Below are positions 29,592 to 38,818 of a stretch of 64,000 bases of DNA, one piece after another; positions within the stretch are counted from its first letter, which is position 1; every line of letters begins with the position of its first letter. The DNA is from Lentisphaera marina. GTDB lineage: Bacteria > Verrucomicrobiota > Lentisphaeria > Lentisphaerales > Lentisphaeraceae. Under the pieces are notes generated by a model that ran no database searches, was not told the DNA's origin, and worked only from the letters and a program-made list of their open reading frames with translations. The position numbers and the translations under genes are program-made. The stretch covers positions 744,001 through 808,000 of the forward strand of contig NZ_JAQZZL010000001.1 in assembly GCF_028745505.1 (NCBI RefSeq), written 5' to 3'.

Positions 29592-29735
29592 ATGTTTGAA
29601 TGCTCTAGCTGTTATGAAGGCAAGGGAACCTCTACTTATATTATTAGTCCAGTGACGTATCAGTACTTTTGTACTGATCTTATCTCTGGGACCTGTAACA
29701 ATTGCCGAATTCTTACTGTCTTATATCCACAGTAA
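29592..29735 (+). CDS. Possible 47-residue zinc-ribbon peptide
   Basis: A short open frame just right of MITE1 encodes 47 residues with CSSC-type Cys4/Cys7 near the start, Cys27, and CNNC Cys35/Cys38 near the end. Two CxxC pairs 27 residues apart fit a zinc ribbon or knuckle, and the frame stays open to a GTG at 29571. No clear ribosome site is seen and codon evidence is too short to judge, so this may be chance or a remnant. A perfect 8-bp hairpin with a TTTT loop (29659-29678) lies inside. The next gene starts 72 bp downstream. Confidence 0.3.
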   Translation: MFECSSCYEGKGTSTYIISPVTYQYFCTDLISGTCNNCRILTVLYPQ

Positions 29736-29807
29736 ATACTAAAATTTTGTTGCGATTCGCAAGCCACCTTGTTTATACAATCAAATTCAATTAAATAGGA
29801 CCTTTAA

Positions 29808-31190
29808 ATGAAATACTTAATTTTCTTCTTATCATTCATAACGGCACAAACTTTGACTGCCGCGGATAAGCCAAATATTCTCTTTATCTTCACAGATGAT
29901 TGGGGCTGGGAAGATCTCAGTTGTCATGGTCATCCCTACGTTAAAACACCCCATATTGACCGCCTCGCAGCTGAAGGCACCGATTTTTATCGCTTCACTG
30001 TCGCAAGTGGTGTTTGCTCACCAAGTCGCACGGCAGTCGTCACGGGTCATTTCCCCGCACGCTATAGTATTGATGGCCACTTTGCATGGGTTCCTAGCAA
30101 TGCTAAACGTGGTATGCCTGACTGGCTTTCTCCCAAAGCTCCCATGTTGCAACGCATGCTACAAAAAGCCGGCTATCGAACGGCGCATTTCGGCAAATGG
30201 CACTTAGCTAATAATATGATCCCCGATTCTCCACTTCCCTCCGAGTATGGCTACGATGAGTACGGCGCTTTCAACTGTGCTGGTGAACAAATGCCCTATC
30301 ATGAAGATGCGATGCACACGATCAAGTTCATCGAAAAATCGGTAGCAGAAAACAAGCCTTTCTTTGTCAATCTTTGGATTCACGAACCTCACACTCCCTT
30401 TCATACTCAGCCTAAATATGAATGGCGCTTTCAAGATTTATCTGAAAAAGATCGCATCTATGCTTCAGTTCTTTCTCATGCCGATGACCGCATTGGAGAA
30501 ATCCTCGATGCCCTCGATCGCTTGAAAATCACTGATAATACTCTCGTCATCTTCAGTTCTGATAATGGTCCTGCTCGTGCTAAAAATGATAGTCAGCACA
30601 AACTCATGTACGACACTGCCACTGGCGCAGGATGGGACGTGGGGGCTGCCATGGGTATCACGGGTGGTCGTAAGGGCTGGAAAGCTTGCGTTTACGAAGG
30701 TGGCATTGGTGTGCCCTTTATTGCTCGCTGGCCCAAAAATATTGCCGCGGGAAAAATCAATAAAGTCTCACCTATTTCCGCCGTTGATTTACTCCCTACT
30801 TTTTGTGAACTTGCCGGTGCAGAACTTCCAAAGGGCTACACGCCTGATGGTGTTTCACAAGTCCAGGCACTCATGGGCAACAATAAAGAAACTACTCGCA
30901 CTAAGCCCCTCTTTTGGAAAATGCCGAACAAAGTTCCTGCGGATAAAGTCGGTGGTTTTCACTGGGTCACTTACGCGGTCATGGATAAAGATTTTAAACT
31001 GCTCGCAAATCACGACCTGAAATACTTTGAGCTTTATAACATCGTCAATGATCCCATGGAAAAACAGGATCTTAAAGAAACGAAAACTGAAGTGGCGCAA
31101 AAACTACTTAAACAAATTCAAGCTTGGCAAGCAACGCTACCAACAGAACCACAGGGCGATGTTTTCTCTTCATTGAGAAATCAAAAGTAA
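29808..31190 (+). CDS. Secreted sulfatase
   Basis: 460 residues with signal peptide (1-19, ending in TAA-D). Asp pair at about 30-31 (FTDDWGWEDL), formylglycine motif CSPSR from Cys70, GKWHLAN active-site strand and SSDNGPARAKND metal site. The TGHFPARYSIDGHFAW block after the Cys motif is typical of PVC sulfatases of the arylsulfatase A/B type. This is the first plus-strand gene after a long minus-strand stretch; codons rich in C at the third position are prominent. It is followed directly by a clear terminator, so it is probably monocistronic. Confidence 0.93.
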   Translation: MKYLIFFLSFITAQTLTAADKPNILFIFTDDWGWEDLSCHGHPYVKTPHIDRLAAEGTDFYRFTVASGVCSPSRTAVVTGHFPARYSIDGHFAWVPSNAKRGMPDWLSPKAPMLQRMLQKAGYRTAHFGKWHLANNMIPDSPLPSEYGYDEYGAFNCAGEQMPYHEDAMHTIKFIEKSVAENKPFFVNLWIHEPHTPFHTQPKYEWRFQDLSEKDRIYASVLSHADDRIGEILDALDRLKITDNTLVIFSSDNGPARAKNDSQHKLMYDTATGAGWDVGAAMGITGGRKGWKACVYEGGIGVPFIARWPKNIAAGKINKVSPISAVDLLPTFCELAGAELPKGYTPDGVSQVQALMGNNKETTRTKPLFWKMPNKVPADKVGGFHWVTYAVMDKDFKLLANHDLKYFELYNIVNDPMEKQDLKETKTEVAQKLLKQIQAWQATLPTEPQGDVFSSLRNQK

Positions 31191-31206
31191 TCACCCTTCG
31201 TTTCAA

Positions 31207-31239
31207 AGAAAAACCTTTAGTCATCCTAAAGGTTTTTCT
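31207..31239 (+). terminator. Intrinsic terminator after sulfatase
   Basis: A 14-bp perfect stem (AGAAAAACCTTTAG at 31207-31220 and its complement at 31226-31239) with a 5-base loop and T-rich 3' arm, 17 bp after the sulfatase stop. The A-rich 5' arm would make it work in both directions. Confidence 0.85.
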
Positions 31240-31438
31240 CTATCAGCCCTCTAGTTTTTAGACAGAGTCTTTTGGGGCTAAAGAGCTTTTAAACAAAGGG
31301 CAAGTGAAAAAATTAAAACTTTATTTAGCTCAATTTGATACGCTCGTGTTTTTTCTTTGTTAGTTTTAGTAACAATCCAATAAAAACATTGTCTAAATAT
31401 TTTATAAGCATGATCATAGACAGGGGCACTTTGAATAA

Positions 31439-34282
31439 ATGATTAAATTTTACTGTCAGCATTGTGAACAAAAATTAAGTGCCACTGAGGAAATTTTTGG
31501 TACTAACATTCATTGCCCGGCCTGTAATAATTTAATTTTAGTTCCCGAAGGTCCTAAAGCCCTTTTAAATGAAGATGTGGCCTTAAATCTTCTCAATGAA
31601 ACTGAAGAAAAAAGTGAATCCAAGGTAAATAAAACCCTGCCTAAATCACAAGAACTTGAAAATGAGACTCCACGAGAAGACCTTGCCAGGATAAGAAAAA
31701 AGACTAACAAGTCATTCGCTGCAAAAAACAGCTCTCGTAGCCCGAGAGCAAAATCGCGAGTTTCGCAAACTAAACAAAAAAAGCGACTCTCCCCCATCAT
31801 CAGCTGCTTGGCTCTTGGGGGATTGATTCTTGGTGGCTTCTTTTTTAAAGATTCCATTTTCAAAAACCCCTCAAAAGATGCGCTAACGAATGCTGAAAAT
31901 GATCTACAAGTCCTAGCGAACAAATTCAACTCCACACATTTTTCAAAAGATGAACTCTTAGCGCAAAAAGATATCATCATGAAAATCAAACCCTTCATGG
32001 AGGCCTACTGCTTTGAGTGCCACAATGAAGAAAAACAAAAGGGTGAAATACGTCTCGATAATATCGATTTCAAAATGACCCAACACGATTCTATTTACAT
32101 GTGGCAGGATATCCTCGATGTCCTCAATGTCGGCGAAATGCCTCCCAAAAAGAGTACTCAACCTCATACAAATGAGCTCTCCAATAGCATATCTTTAATT
32201 ACCGAGCAACTTCTCTTGGCTCGTAAAAGACTCTCTTCGACAGGTGGAGTCATTGCCATGCGTCACCTCAACAAAAGAGAGTATTATGGCAGTGTCGAAG
32301 ATTTAATCGGATTCAAATTATTAGATCATTACTTAGATGATGACCTTAGTCCACGTTTCGATACCAATGGCTCCGACCAATTTTTTTCCTCGCGGAACTA
32401 CGAAACTTATATGAACGTGGGGAAAAGCATCATGAAAGAGGCTTTGAAAGTTTATGCGAGTAGTAACAAAGCTACAAAATCTAGATTTCAACCAGCTAAG
32501 CGCGCCTACGATCGCCAGAAAAAATCTTTGCAGAAACTAGAAAAGACCATGGCACTCATTGAGTCTGGGGCTTCCATAGAAAAAATAGGTCTTGGTGATG
32601 CGGGCCAAGTCAAGTTATTTACAAAACGTTATAAAAATGCTGTTGCAGGACCGACAAAATACCTTGCTCTAGATCAACATAAAACTGGTGTCACGAGTGA
32701 ATTTACCCCTCGTTTTGGACGCTCTTTCCCCCTCAAGCCTGGGGCAAAATATATTTATCGCATTCACGCGAGTAGCAAAAACGACGCCTCCTTAAAAGTG
32801 TATGCCAAAGATAAAATGATTGGCACTTTAGATCTGAAAGCCTCAACTAAACCGCAAACATATGAATTCTCATTTAGTACGGATATACTCGATCCAAGGC
32901 CTCGTGTGGGATTTGATATGGGCCATTTCAAAGGGATTTATGTTGAATACGAAGAAATTGAAGGCCCTTTTGAAAGCCAAACTTCTTTTGCCGAAAACTT
33001 ACTTCGTCCCCTAGTCAAAAAGAAAACAATCAATGACTTTGAGCTACGCCAAACCTTAACTAGCTTTGCCCAACGCGCCTTCCGCTACCAAGAGTATGAT
33101 GAGGAGTTTATCAATGCTCTTGTTGCCATCTATCAATCTGGAATTGTTGCAAAAAAAAGTCAAATAGACGCCCTCGCCACACCACTTGCGATGATTCTTT
33201 CATCACCTTCTTTTCTCTACATCAAAGAATCGGGCTCAAGTCAAAGAACTGAACTTAAGCAAAATGAATTTGCCATCCGCATGGCCTACTTTTTATGGGG
33301 TGCACCTCCTGACGAAGAACTCTACCAACTCGCCCACAGCAACAAACTCTACAATGCCAACATTTTGAAAGCTCAATTTAATCGCATGATTCAATCGCCA
33401 AAAGCTCACGGTTTCTTGGAAAGTTTTATCAATCAATGGATAGGTATGAGCCGTTACGATGAAGTCGATTTACCCAATAAACTTCTTGGTGATTTTCAAA
33501 AATCTGCACGGCGTGAGCTCGGTGAATTCTTTAAAGTTCTCGTGCAAGAAAACTTGCCCTTAGACAACTTGATTGATTCTGATTTTATCGTCGTTAATAA
33601 AACCTTGGCCGATTACTACAAGATCAAAGGAGATATATCCGACTTTCAAAAAGTTGCGCTCCCCGCAAATAACCCTCGCGGAGGCCTTCTAGGTCAAGCT
33701 GCCTTCCATATTATGGGAAGTGCGGCGGAACGTACATCCCCCTCCATCCGTGGCACTCTGATTCGCGAAACCTTACTCCACAATCCACCGCCACCGCCAC
33801 CGGCAAATGTCCCCGAAATTGATAATACTCGAAAAGGCGATTTCACTGTTCGAGACTTAGTCAAACACCATCAATCCCTTGCTCAATGTGCTTCCTGTCA
33901 TGCAAAAATTGACCCCGTGGGCCTCGCTTTGGAGAACTTTGATTATTTGGGAAAATGGCGAGATCATGAAATCATTGGGCAAGAAAAAAGAGGCCGTAAG
34001 AAAAGCAAAGGCAAAAAATTAGCCATTGATGCTAGCGGCTACATTTCCAAAAATGAACAATTCCAAGACTTAAATGGCTTCAAAAACGCACTCATGAATA
34101 ATAAAAATAAACTCGCCGAGTCACTTTACTCCGCCATGCTTGCCTATGGAATTGGCCGTGAAATCGAGTTCATTGATGAAGATGAAATCGATAAAAACCT
34201 CAACTCCCTTAGCGCGACTAACTACCCCGCACGCGACATGATTTTTCAGCTCATTAATTCACAGACTTTTAGGACTAAATAG
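31439..34282 (+). CDS. Zinc-ribbon / membrane helix / DUF1587-1592-1588-1585 heme protein
   Basis: 947 residues. Unusually it starts with a zinc ribbon (Cys6, Cys9, Cys26, Cys29), then a basic low-complexity stretch (about 60-118) and one membrane helix (about 119-136), not a signal peptide. The remainder follows the planctomycete-type order: heme motif CFECH (Cys191/Cys194/His195), DUF1587 near 270-335, a jelly-roll-like insert with beta strands (about 380-500), DUF1595, DUF1592, DUF1588 (NPPPPPPANVPEIDN then CASCHAKIDPVGLALENFD) and DUF1585 at the end. The N-terminus would be in the cytoplasm and the heme part outside. Family function is unknown; roles in polysaccharide or amino-sugar oxidation are guesses. 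It is 11 bp upstream of its DUF1552 partner. Confidence 0.9.
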   Translation: MIKFYCQHCEQKLSATEEIFGTNIHCPACNNLILVPEGPKALLNEDVALNLLNETEEKSESKVNKTLPKSQELENETPREDLARIRKKTNKSFAAKNSSRSPRAKSRVSQTKQKKRLSPIISCLALGGLILGGFFFKDSIFKNPSKDALTNAENDLQVLANKFNSTHFSKDELLAQKDIIMKIKPFMEAYCFECHNEEKQKGEIRLDNIDFKMTQHDSIYMWQDILDVLNVGEMPPKKSTQPHTNELSNSISLITEQLLLARKRLSSTGGVIAMRHLNKREYYGSVEDLIGFKLLDHYLDDDLSPRFDTNGSDQFFSSRNYETYMNVGKSIMKEALKVYASSNKATKSRFQPAKRAYDRQKKSLQKLEKTMALIESGASIEKIGLGDAGQVKLFTKRYKNAVAGPTKYLALDQHKTGVTSEFTPRFGRSFPLKPGAKYIYRIHASSKNDASLKVYAKDKMIGTLDLKASTKPQTYEFSFSTDILDPRPRVGFDMGHFKGIYVEYEEIEGPFESQTSFAENLLRPLVKKKTINDFELRQTLTSFAQRAFRYQEYDEEFINALVAIYQSGIVAKKSQIDALATPLAMILSSPSFLYIKESGSSQRTELKQNEFAIRMAYFLWGAPPDEELYQLAHSNKLYNANILKAQFNRMIQSPKAHGFLESFINQWIGMSRYDEVDLPNKLLGDFQKSARRELGEFFKVLVQENLPLDNLIDSDFIVVNKTLADYYKIKGDISDFQKVALPANNPRGGLLGQAAFHIMGSAAERTSPSIRGTLIRETLLHNPPPPPPANVPEIDNTRKGDFTVRDLVKHHQSLAQCASCHAKIDPVGLALENFDYLGKWRDHEIIGQEKRGRKKSKGKKLAIDASGYISKNEQFQDLNGFKNALMNNKNKLAESLYSAMLAYGIGREIEFIDEDEIDKNLNSLSATNYPARDMIFQLINSQTFRTK

Positions 34283-34293
34283 GAGAAATATAA

Positions 34294-35562
34294 ATGAATC
34301 AGATCACACAATTTTCTAGACGTTCTTTTCTTCAGTCCGCAACGGCCTTGCTCGCGCTACCCCAGCTCGAGACCTTTGCTAACAAGAGTTCTTCCAAAGA
34401 AATCAAACGCATGATCTTTCTGGGTCAGGGCTATGGCTTTGTGGGCAAATCCTTTTTCCCTAGTACAGCAGGAAAATTTTCCGAAATTGGTCTAACTGAA
34501 GGTATGGCACCCCTAAAAAAACATCAAAATGATATCTCCATCTTAGGGAACCTAGAAAACATAGGGGCGACTAATCCCCATCAAGGAAGTCTCACTTTTT
34601 TGACTGGTGCATCCTATGCCAACCCCAGAGGCTTTAAAAACACCGTTTCCTGCGATCAGATAGCTGCGAGTCAGCTCTGTCAGGACACGCGTTATAGCAG
34701 CCTAACTTTGTCCACCAAAGAACGCGCCAGCGGACATGGTTCTGGTGTGCGTTCCATGGCTTGGAACTTCCATGGCAAACCCATCAGTGGACTCGAAAGC
34801 TCGCTGGAATTATACAATAAACTCTTTTCTGCTAACGAAACTAAAGAGCAAATTTTAGCACGCATCAAAGAAGAGCGCAGTATTCTTGATGCCATGAAAG
34901 TCAATATCACTTCAATGAATCGCAATTTAGCAAAAAATGATCAAGAAAAACTCGATGAATACTTCCAATCCATCCGCCATATCGAACTCGGATTAAAAAA
35001 ACAGATTGAATGGTCCAGTGTCCCCAAACCCAAAGCTAATTTCAAGCACCCCAAAGAACTGGATGGTGAAGCGGAAGTCAAACTGATGTTTGATATGATC
35101 TGTCTGGCTCTACAAAGCGACCAAACTCGCGTTATCACATACATGATGCCCTCGCAGTCAGTACTTAGCAGCATGGGCCTCAGCGTTCCCGTCCATAGTT
35201 TATCTCACTACAATATCTCGCCTGAAAGAGAAGTTTGGGCAAAACAAAGAGATCACAAATGCATGGAGTTGCTCGGCTATTTCATCGACAAACTCAAAAG
35301 CACCAAAGATAAAAACGGCCTCAATCTCTACGACACGAGTGTGCTTGCTTACGGATCTAATATTCGCAATACTCATACAATCAAAGATTTTCCCGTCATT
35401 CTTTCTGGTGGAGGCATTAAAAAATTACGCCTTGGCGAAAGTTTAAAACTCCCCAAAGCCACCCCTCTACAAAACGTCTGGCTGACTTTACTTCAAGAAA
35501 CGGGACTCCCCGTCAAGAGCTTTAGTTCCAGCACAGGAACTGTTAAAGAGATTCTTTCATAA
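34294..35562 (+). CDS. DUF1552 protein with Tat signal
   Basis: 422 residues. The N-terminus has a twin-arginine motif (SRRSFLQSATALLALP), so it is exported folded, perhaps with a cofactor. The rest is a DUF1552 protein: MAPLKKHQNDISILGNLE, TGASY, a VSCDQIAASQL block and LAYGSNIRNTHTIKDFPVILSGGG near the end, which resemble the sulfatase/phosphatase-like DUF1501 fold. The gene follows the DUF1592 protein by 11 bp with AGGAG upstream. Such pairs are seen throughout PVC genomes, and a second pair occurs at 37411-41527. Confidence 0.92.
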   Translation: MNQITQFSRRSFLQSATALLALPQLETFANKSSSKEIKRMIFLGQGYGFVGKSFFPSTAGKFSEIGLTEGMAPLKKHQNDISILGNLENIGATNPHQGSLTFLTGASYANPRGFKNTVSCDQIAASQLCQDTRYSSLTLSTKERASGHGSGVRSMAWNFHGKPISGLESSLELYNKLFSANETKEQILARIKEERSILDAMKVNITSMNRNLAKNDQEKLDEYFQSIRHIELGLKKQIEWSSVPKPKANFKHPKELDGEAEVKLMFDMICLALQSDQTRVITYMMPSQSVLSSMGLSVPVHSLSHYNISPEREVWAKQRDHKCMELLGYFIDKLKSTKDKNGLNLYDTSVLAYGSNIRNTHTIKDFPVILSGGGIKKLRLGESLKLPKATPLQNVWLTLLQETGLPVKSFSSSTGTVKEILS

Positions 35563-35675
35563 AGAGGGAATAAGTTAAGGACTTTTTTCTATCCCATAGA
35601 TGCGCAGAGTATTTCATCTTGTTTAATTCCCTAAATAACCCGAGTTCACAGATCTGATTTAAGGAAAAACACCAG

Positions 35676-36392
35676 ATGTTTACTTCTGCAAATATAAACA
35701 GAAAACTATTGACCCGAAAGCCTTCCAAAGTATTCACTTTGATTGAACTTCTCGTTGTCATTGCCATAATTGGCATCCTCGCTTCTTTGCTCCTTCCCAG
35801 CTTATCTAAGGCCAGAAAGAAAGCAGTTCAAACCTCATGTCTAAATAACCTCAAGCAAAATGGCATTGGTATAAGTTTATACTCCGAAGATAACGATGGG
35901 CATTCACCTGCGACAATAATTGCCGGCAAACGATGGTCATCCTATCTTTTTGAGGATAATTACCTTCCAACACCTACAGCTGGTAATTCTAGCTTTTTCT
36001 TATGTCCATCAGCTACTCCAGATACATGGCAAAGTACGAATGGCAATGCCTACACTTACGGCATGAAAGATTGGCAAAACAGAACCGCAGGTTCTAGTGT
36101 AAGTGGGCTCGTCGTAGATCAAGGTTGGACGGGTGCTGAAAGAACATGGATTCTCAATGAAATAGTAGATCCCGTAAATTTTCAATTTGTTTCAGATAGT
36201 TATCACACGACTCAACAAAAACAATTTTATGCCACCATTCCCTTTTCAACTACTTTAGTTATTCCCACTTGGTATCATACGCAAAATAAAGTGAATGGCC
36301 TATTTGTCGATGGCCACGCAGCAGCTTCCACTCGAGCACAAATCATAAATAATTATAATTTCCACGAAGACTCAGTTCTCGTCGGTCCTTAA
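35676..36392 (+). CDS. Pseudopilin-like protein with prepilin N-terminus
   Basis: 238 residues. A 22-residue basic leader precedes [22 protein letters not shown]; the residue before the expected cleavage site is Val, not Gly. [17 protein letters not shown] and a Cys in FFLCPSA suggest one disulfide. Near the C-terminus [17 protein letters not shown] is a near match to the H-X9-DG motif. AAGGAAA sits upstream of the ATG. It lies between the DUF1552 gene and an esterase, 21 bp before the latter, and could be transcribed with it. Confidence 0.87.
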   Translation: MFTSANINRKLLTRKPSKVFTLIELLVVIAIIGILASLLLPSLSKARKKAVQTSCLNNLKQNGIGISLYSEDNDGHSPATIIAGKRWSSYLFEDNYLPTPTAGNSSFFLCPSATPDTWQSTNGNAYTYGMKDWQNRTAGSSVSGLVVDQGWTGAERTWILNEIVDPVNFQFVSDSYHTTQQKQFYATIPFSTTLVIPTWYHTQNKVNGLFVDGHAAASTRAQIINNYNFHEDSVLVGP

Positions 36393-36413
36393 ATCTCTCA
36401 CTAACATACATAT

Positions 36414-37259
36414 ATGAAATTCACTTATACCGTTTCTAGCCTTTTACTCCTCCTGATTTTATCTGCTCAAACTTTTGCTAATTCCGCAGAATCTATCGTT
36501 CGCCTCTGGCCCATCGAAAAAGTTGGTGGTGAAGAAAATCGTCTCAAGTTAGAGTTTCGCGATCGCCGGGGAAATCCGCAACTCTGTGGAGTTAAAGACC
36601 CCTACCTCACTGTTTATCCAACTAAAAAAACAGACAAGCCAGCAGTAGCACTCATCTACAACCCTGGTGGAGCTTACAAAATCCTAGGTATTCCCACAAA
36701 AGAACATATTCAAAAATGGAATGACCTGGGCATCACTGTATTTGTTCATCGCTACTCCATTCCCGATCAGCCTGATAAGGCTTTCCAAGATCTTCAAAGA
36801 GCGGTTCGCCTCGTGCGCTTCAATGCCAAAAAGTGGAATATTGACCCCAATAAGATCGGAGTGCTTGGGAATTCCGCTGGTGGCCACCTCTCCGCTCGAC
36901 TCAGTCAAAATTACGATCAGAAAAGTTATGAAGATATCGATGAAGCCGACCAGCTTTCCTGCGAGCCCAATTTCCTTATCCTCCAGTGTGCCGCCTATTT
37001 TCACGGTCGCCCCTTCGGCAAAGAAATGGATACAAAAACCTTTCCCTTTAAAAATAAAATTACACCCACTTTCCTCACTTATTCCAAAGACGATAAATTC
37101 TATGCTGGTGGTGCGGATTACGCTGAGCGTCTATCTGCAGCTGGTACATCTGTGCATATGAAAACCTTCGAAAAAGGTGGTCATGGCATGAAAAATTGCG
37201 ATTGGATCACTCAAGCACAAAAATGGCTTAAAGATCAAAAAATCATTGAGGGGAAATAA
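36414..37259 (+). CDS. Secreted alpha/beta-hydrolase esterase
   Basis: 281 residues with signal peptide (about 1-22). Oxyanion-hole block YNPGGAY at 82-88, in place of HGGG, and nucleophile Ser154 in LGNSAGGHL; the catalytic Asp is in TYSKDDKFY and the His in KGGHGMKN near the end. The layout matches acetyl-esterase/BD-FAE-type enzymes that deacylate glycans. It has the expected length and all catalytic residues. It lies just after the pseudopilin and is the last gene before a convergent DUF1592/DUF1552 pair. Confidence 0.9.
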   Translation: MKFTYTVSSLLLLLILSAQTFANSAESIVRLWPIEKVGGEENRLKLEFRDRRGNPQLCGVKDPYLTVYPTKKTDKPAVALIYNPGGAYKILGIPTKEHIQKWNDLGITVFVHRYSIPDQPDKAFQDLQRAVRLVRFNAKKWNIDPNKIGVLGNSAGGHLSARLSQNYDQKSYEDIDEADQLSCEPNFLILQCAAYFHGRPFGKEMDTKTFPFKNKITPTFLTYSKDDKFYAGGADYAERLSAAGTSVHMKTFEKGGHGMKNCDWITQAQKWLKDQKIIEGK

Positions 37260-37334
37260 TTAAGTATTTTCTTCCTGTGCGACTTCATTCTTAATTATTC
37301 ATGCTGAGGTCGCTATAACCCCAAGACTTTAGCA

Positions 37335-37360
37335 TTCCTTATCTCCGTTTAGATAAGGAA
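37335..37360. terminator. Weak hairpin between convergent genes
   Basis: A perfect 10-bp stem (TTCCTTATCT/AGATAAGGAA) with loop CCGTTT in the 151-bp gap between the esterase and the convergent DUF1552 gene. It has no long T run on either side, so it is only a candidate bidirectional terminator. Confidence 0.45.
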
Positions 37361-37410
37361 CATATAAAGCTTAATTAAAACTTCATCTGAATAAGCTGAT
37401 TTAAGTTCCC

Positions 37411-38805
37411 TTAAACTCGGCTTAAAGCACCTTTATAGCCAGCGAACTCATCGGTCGGGACACCAAGTTTTTGAAGAACTGTAACAAAGAGATGAGCTAA
37501 AGGCTCTTCTTCAACAGAAACCTCAGATTTAAATGCTGCATCAGAAGTCTGCCCTGCACCAGCCTGATTATCTTCATTCCCCTTACCAAATTTTAGGTAA
37601 CGTCCATTCTTAAAACCAAGCTTTGCGCCCCCCGCAGAAATAATCGGGTAATTGCGGGAGAGGTGGAAACTACTAGATGCGGAACCATGCATAGCAAGAG
37701 TATTGTCCAGCATATTTCCCTCACCATTAACTTCGGGCGTATCTTTTAATTTTTGCACAAAGCGACCAAACTCTTCCTGTTGGAAGCGATTATAAAGGCC
37801 TAAATTTTTCCAACCACCTGGTTTTTTCACATCATGCGTCAATGAGTGAGCATTTTTAAAACCCACTGCCTGAGCTAATAAGTCATGAGGTCCTTCACCG
37901 TTTTCACGGCCCATTTGATAAGTAATGACTCGCGTCGAATCATTTAAGAAGGCCAAGTACATGAGCTCATACATAGTTTGCAAATAAAGACGCGGCCCCT
38001 TAACGGGATCAATATCTAAATTTAAATGACTCCCGTCTACTTTTGGCATCGGTTTATCAATCCACTTCTGCGCTTTCAAAAGTTTGACTTCAGTGTCGCG
38101 CACAGCATCCAAATACTGATCGAGAGTCTGACGATCATGTTTAGAAAGTTTTTTCTCCATGGACTTAGTACTCGCGATCAAGTAGTCTAAAGAACTTTTA
38201 CTACGCGCCAGTTTATCACGAGCTTCTTTGCCCTGAGTAATAAATAGTGAATCAAAAATCTGCTTGGGTTTATTCATCGCCGGAATAGCTCGTCCCTGCT
38301 GATTATAGGATTGAGTATGACTGCCACGTGGTGCACCCGTGCCGCCATTAGTCGACAATACTAAAGAGGAATGGCGTGTTTGTTCACCAATAAAGTTGGC
38401 ATAGACCTGATCGACAGAAATTGAATTTTTATAAGGCCCAAAGCCACCAACTGGAGCGCCAGTTAAATACTGATCGGCGTTTGAGTGACCATGAACATTT
38501 CGGGCTGCAGGATGTGACAAGCCTGAATAAATAGTTATATCCTGTCGAAGCGGTTCTAAAACATCTAAAACTTTACTCAATCGAAAATCTTTTTCTCCAC
38601 CTTGCGGAAACCAACTCCAGTCTTCCCAGGCAGGATCGGTTTTTAAGGGCAAGCCCACACCATCTGGATGGTACACACTCAAAAAGCGCTTGGGAGCACT
38701 GATATTTGTCTTCGCTGCAAAAGTCTCGAACCAAGGAAGCGACAGAGCTATACCTGCCCCTTGTAAAAACGTTCTACGATTCAATCCATGAAATTTTTTA
38801 TCCAT
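37411..38805 (-). CDS. DUF1552 protein with Tat signal
   Basis: 464 residues from the ATG at 38805, which has GGAG six bases upstream; the in-frame TTG at 38817 is less likely. The twin-arginine motif NRRTFLQGAGIALSLP begins about residue 10. DUF1552 features include SVYHPDGVGLP, NADQYLTGAPVGG, SVDQVYANFIG and MHGSASSSFHLSRNYPIISAGG. It is longer than the plus-strand family member at 34294 and only distantly similar to it. It begins 13 bp after the stop of the DUF1592 gene with which it is paired. Confidence 0.92.
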   Translation of the reverse strand: MDKKFHGLNRRTFLQGAGIALSLPWFETFAAKTNISAPKRFLSVYHPDGVGLPLKTDPAWEDWSWFPQGGEKDFRLSKVLDVLEPLRQDITIYSGLSHPAARNVHGHSNADQYLTGAPVGGFGPYKNSISVDQVYANFIGEQTRHSSLVLSTNGGTGAPRGSHTQSYNQQGRAIPAMNKPKQIFDSLFITQGKEARDKLARSKSSLDYLIASTKSMEKKLSKHDRQTLDQYLDAVRDTEVKLLKAQKWIDKPMPKVDGSHLNLDIDPVKGPRLYLQTMYELMYLAFLNDSTRVITYQMGRENGEGPHDLLAQAVGFKNAHSLTHDVKKPGGWKNLGLYNRFQQEEFGRFVQKLKDTPEVNGEGNMLDNTLAMHGSASSSFHLSRNYPIISAGGAKLGFKNGRYLKFGKGNEDNQAGAGQTSDAAFKSEVSVEEEPLAHLFVTVLQKLGVPTDEFAGYKGALSRV

Positions 38806-38818
38806 TTTCAACTCCAAT

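Noticed and set aside
29659-29678. Terminator hairpin before the 29808 sulfatase
   Set aside because: The 8-bp stem with TTTT loop has no T run after it and lies inside a short open frame.
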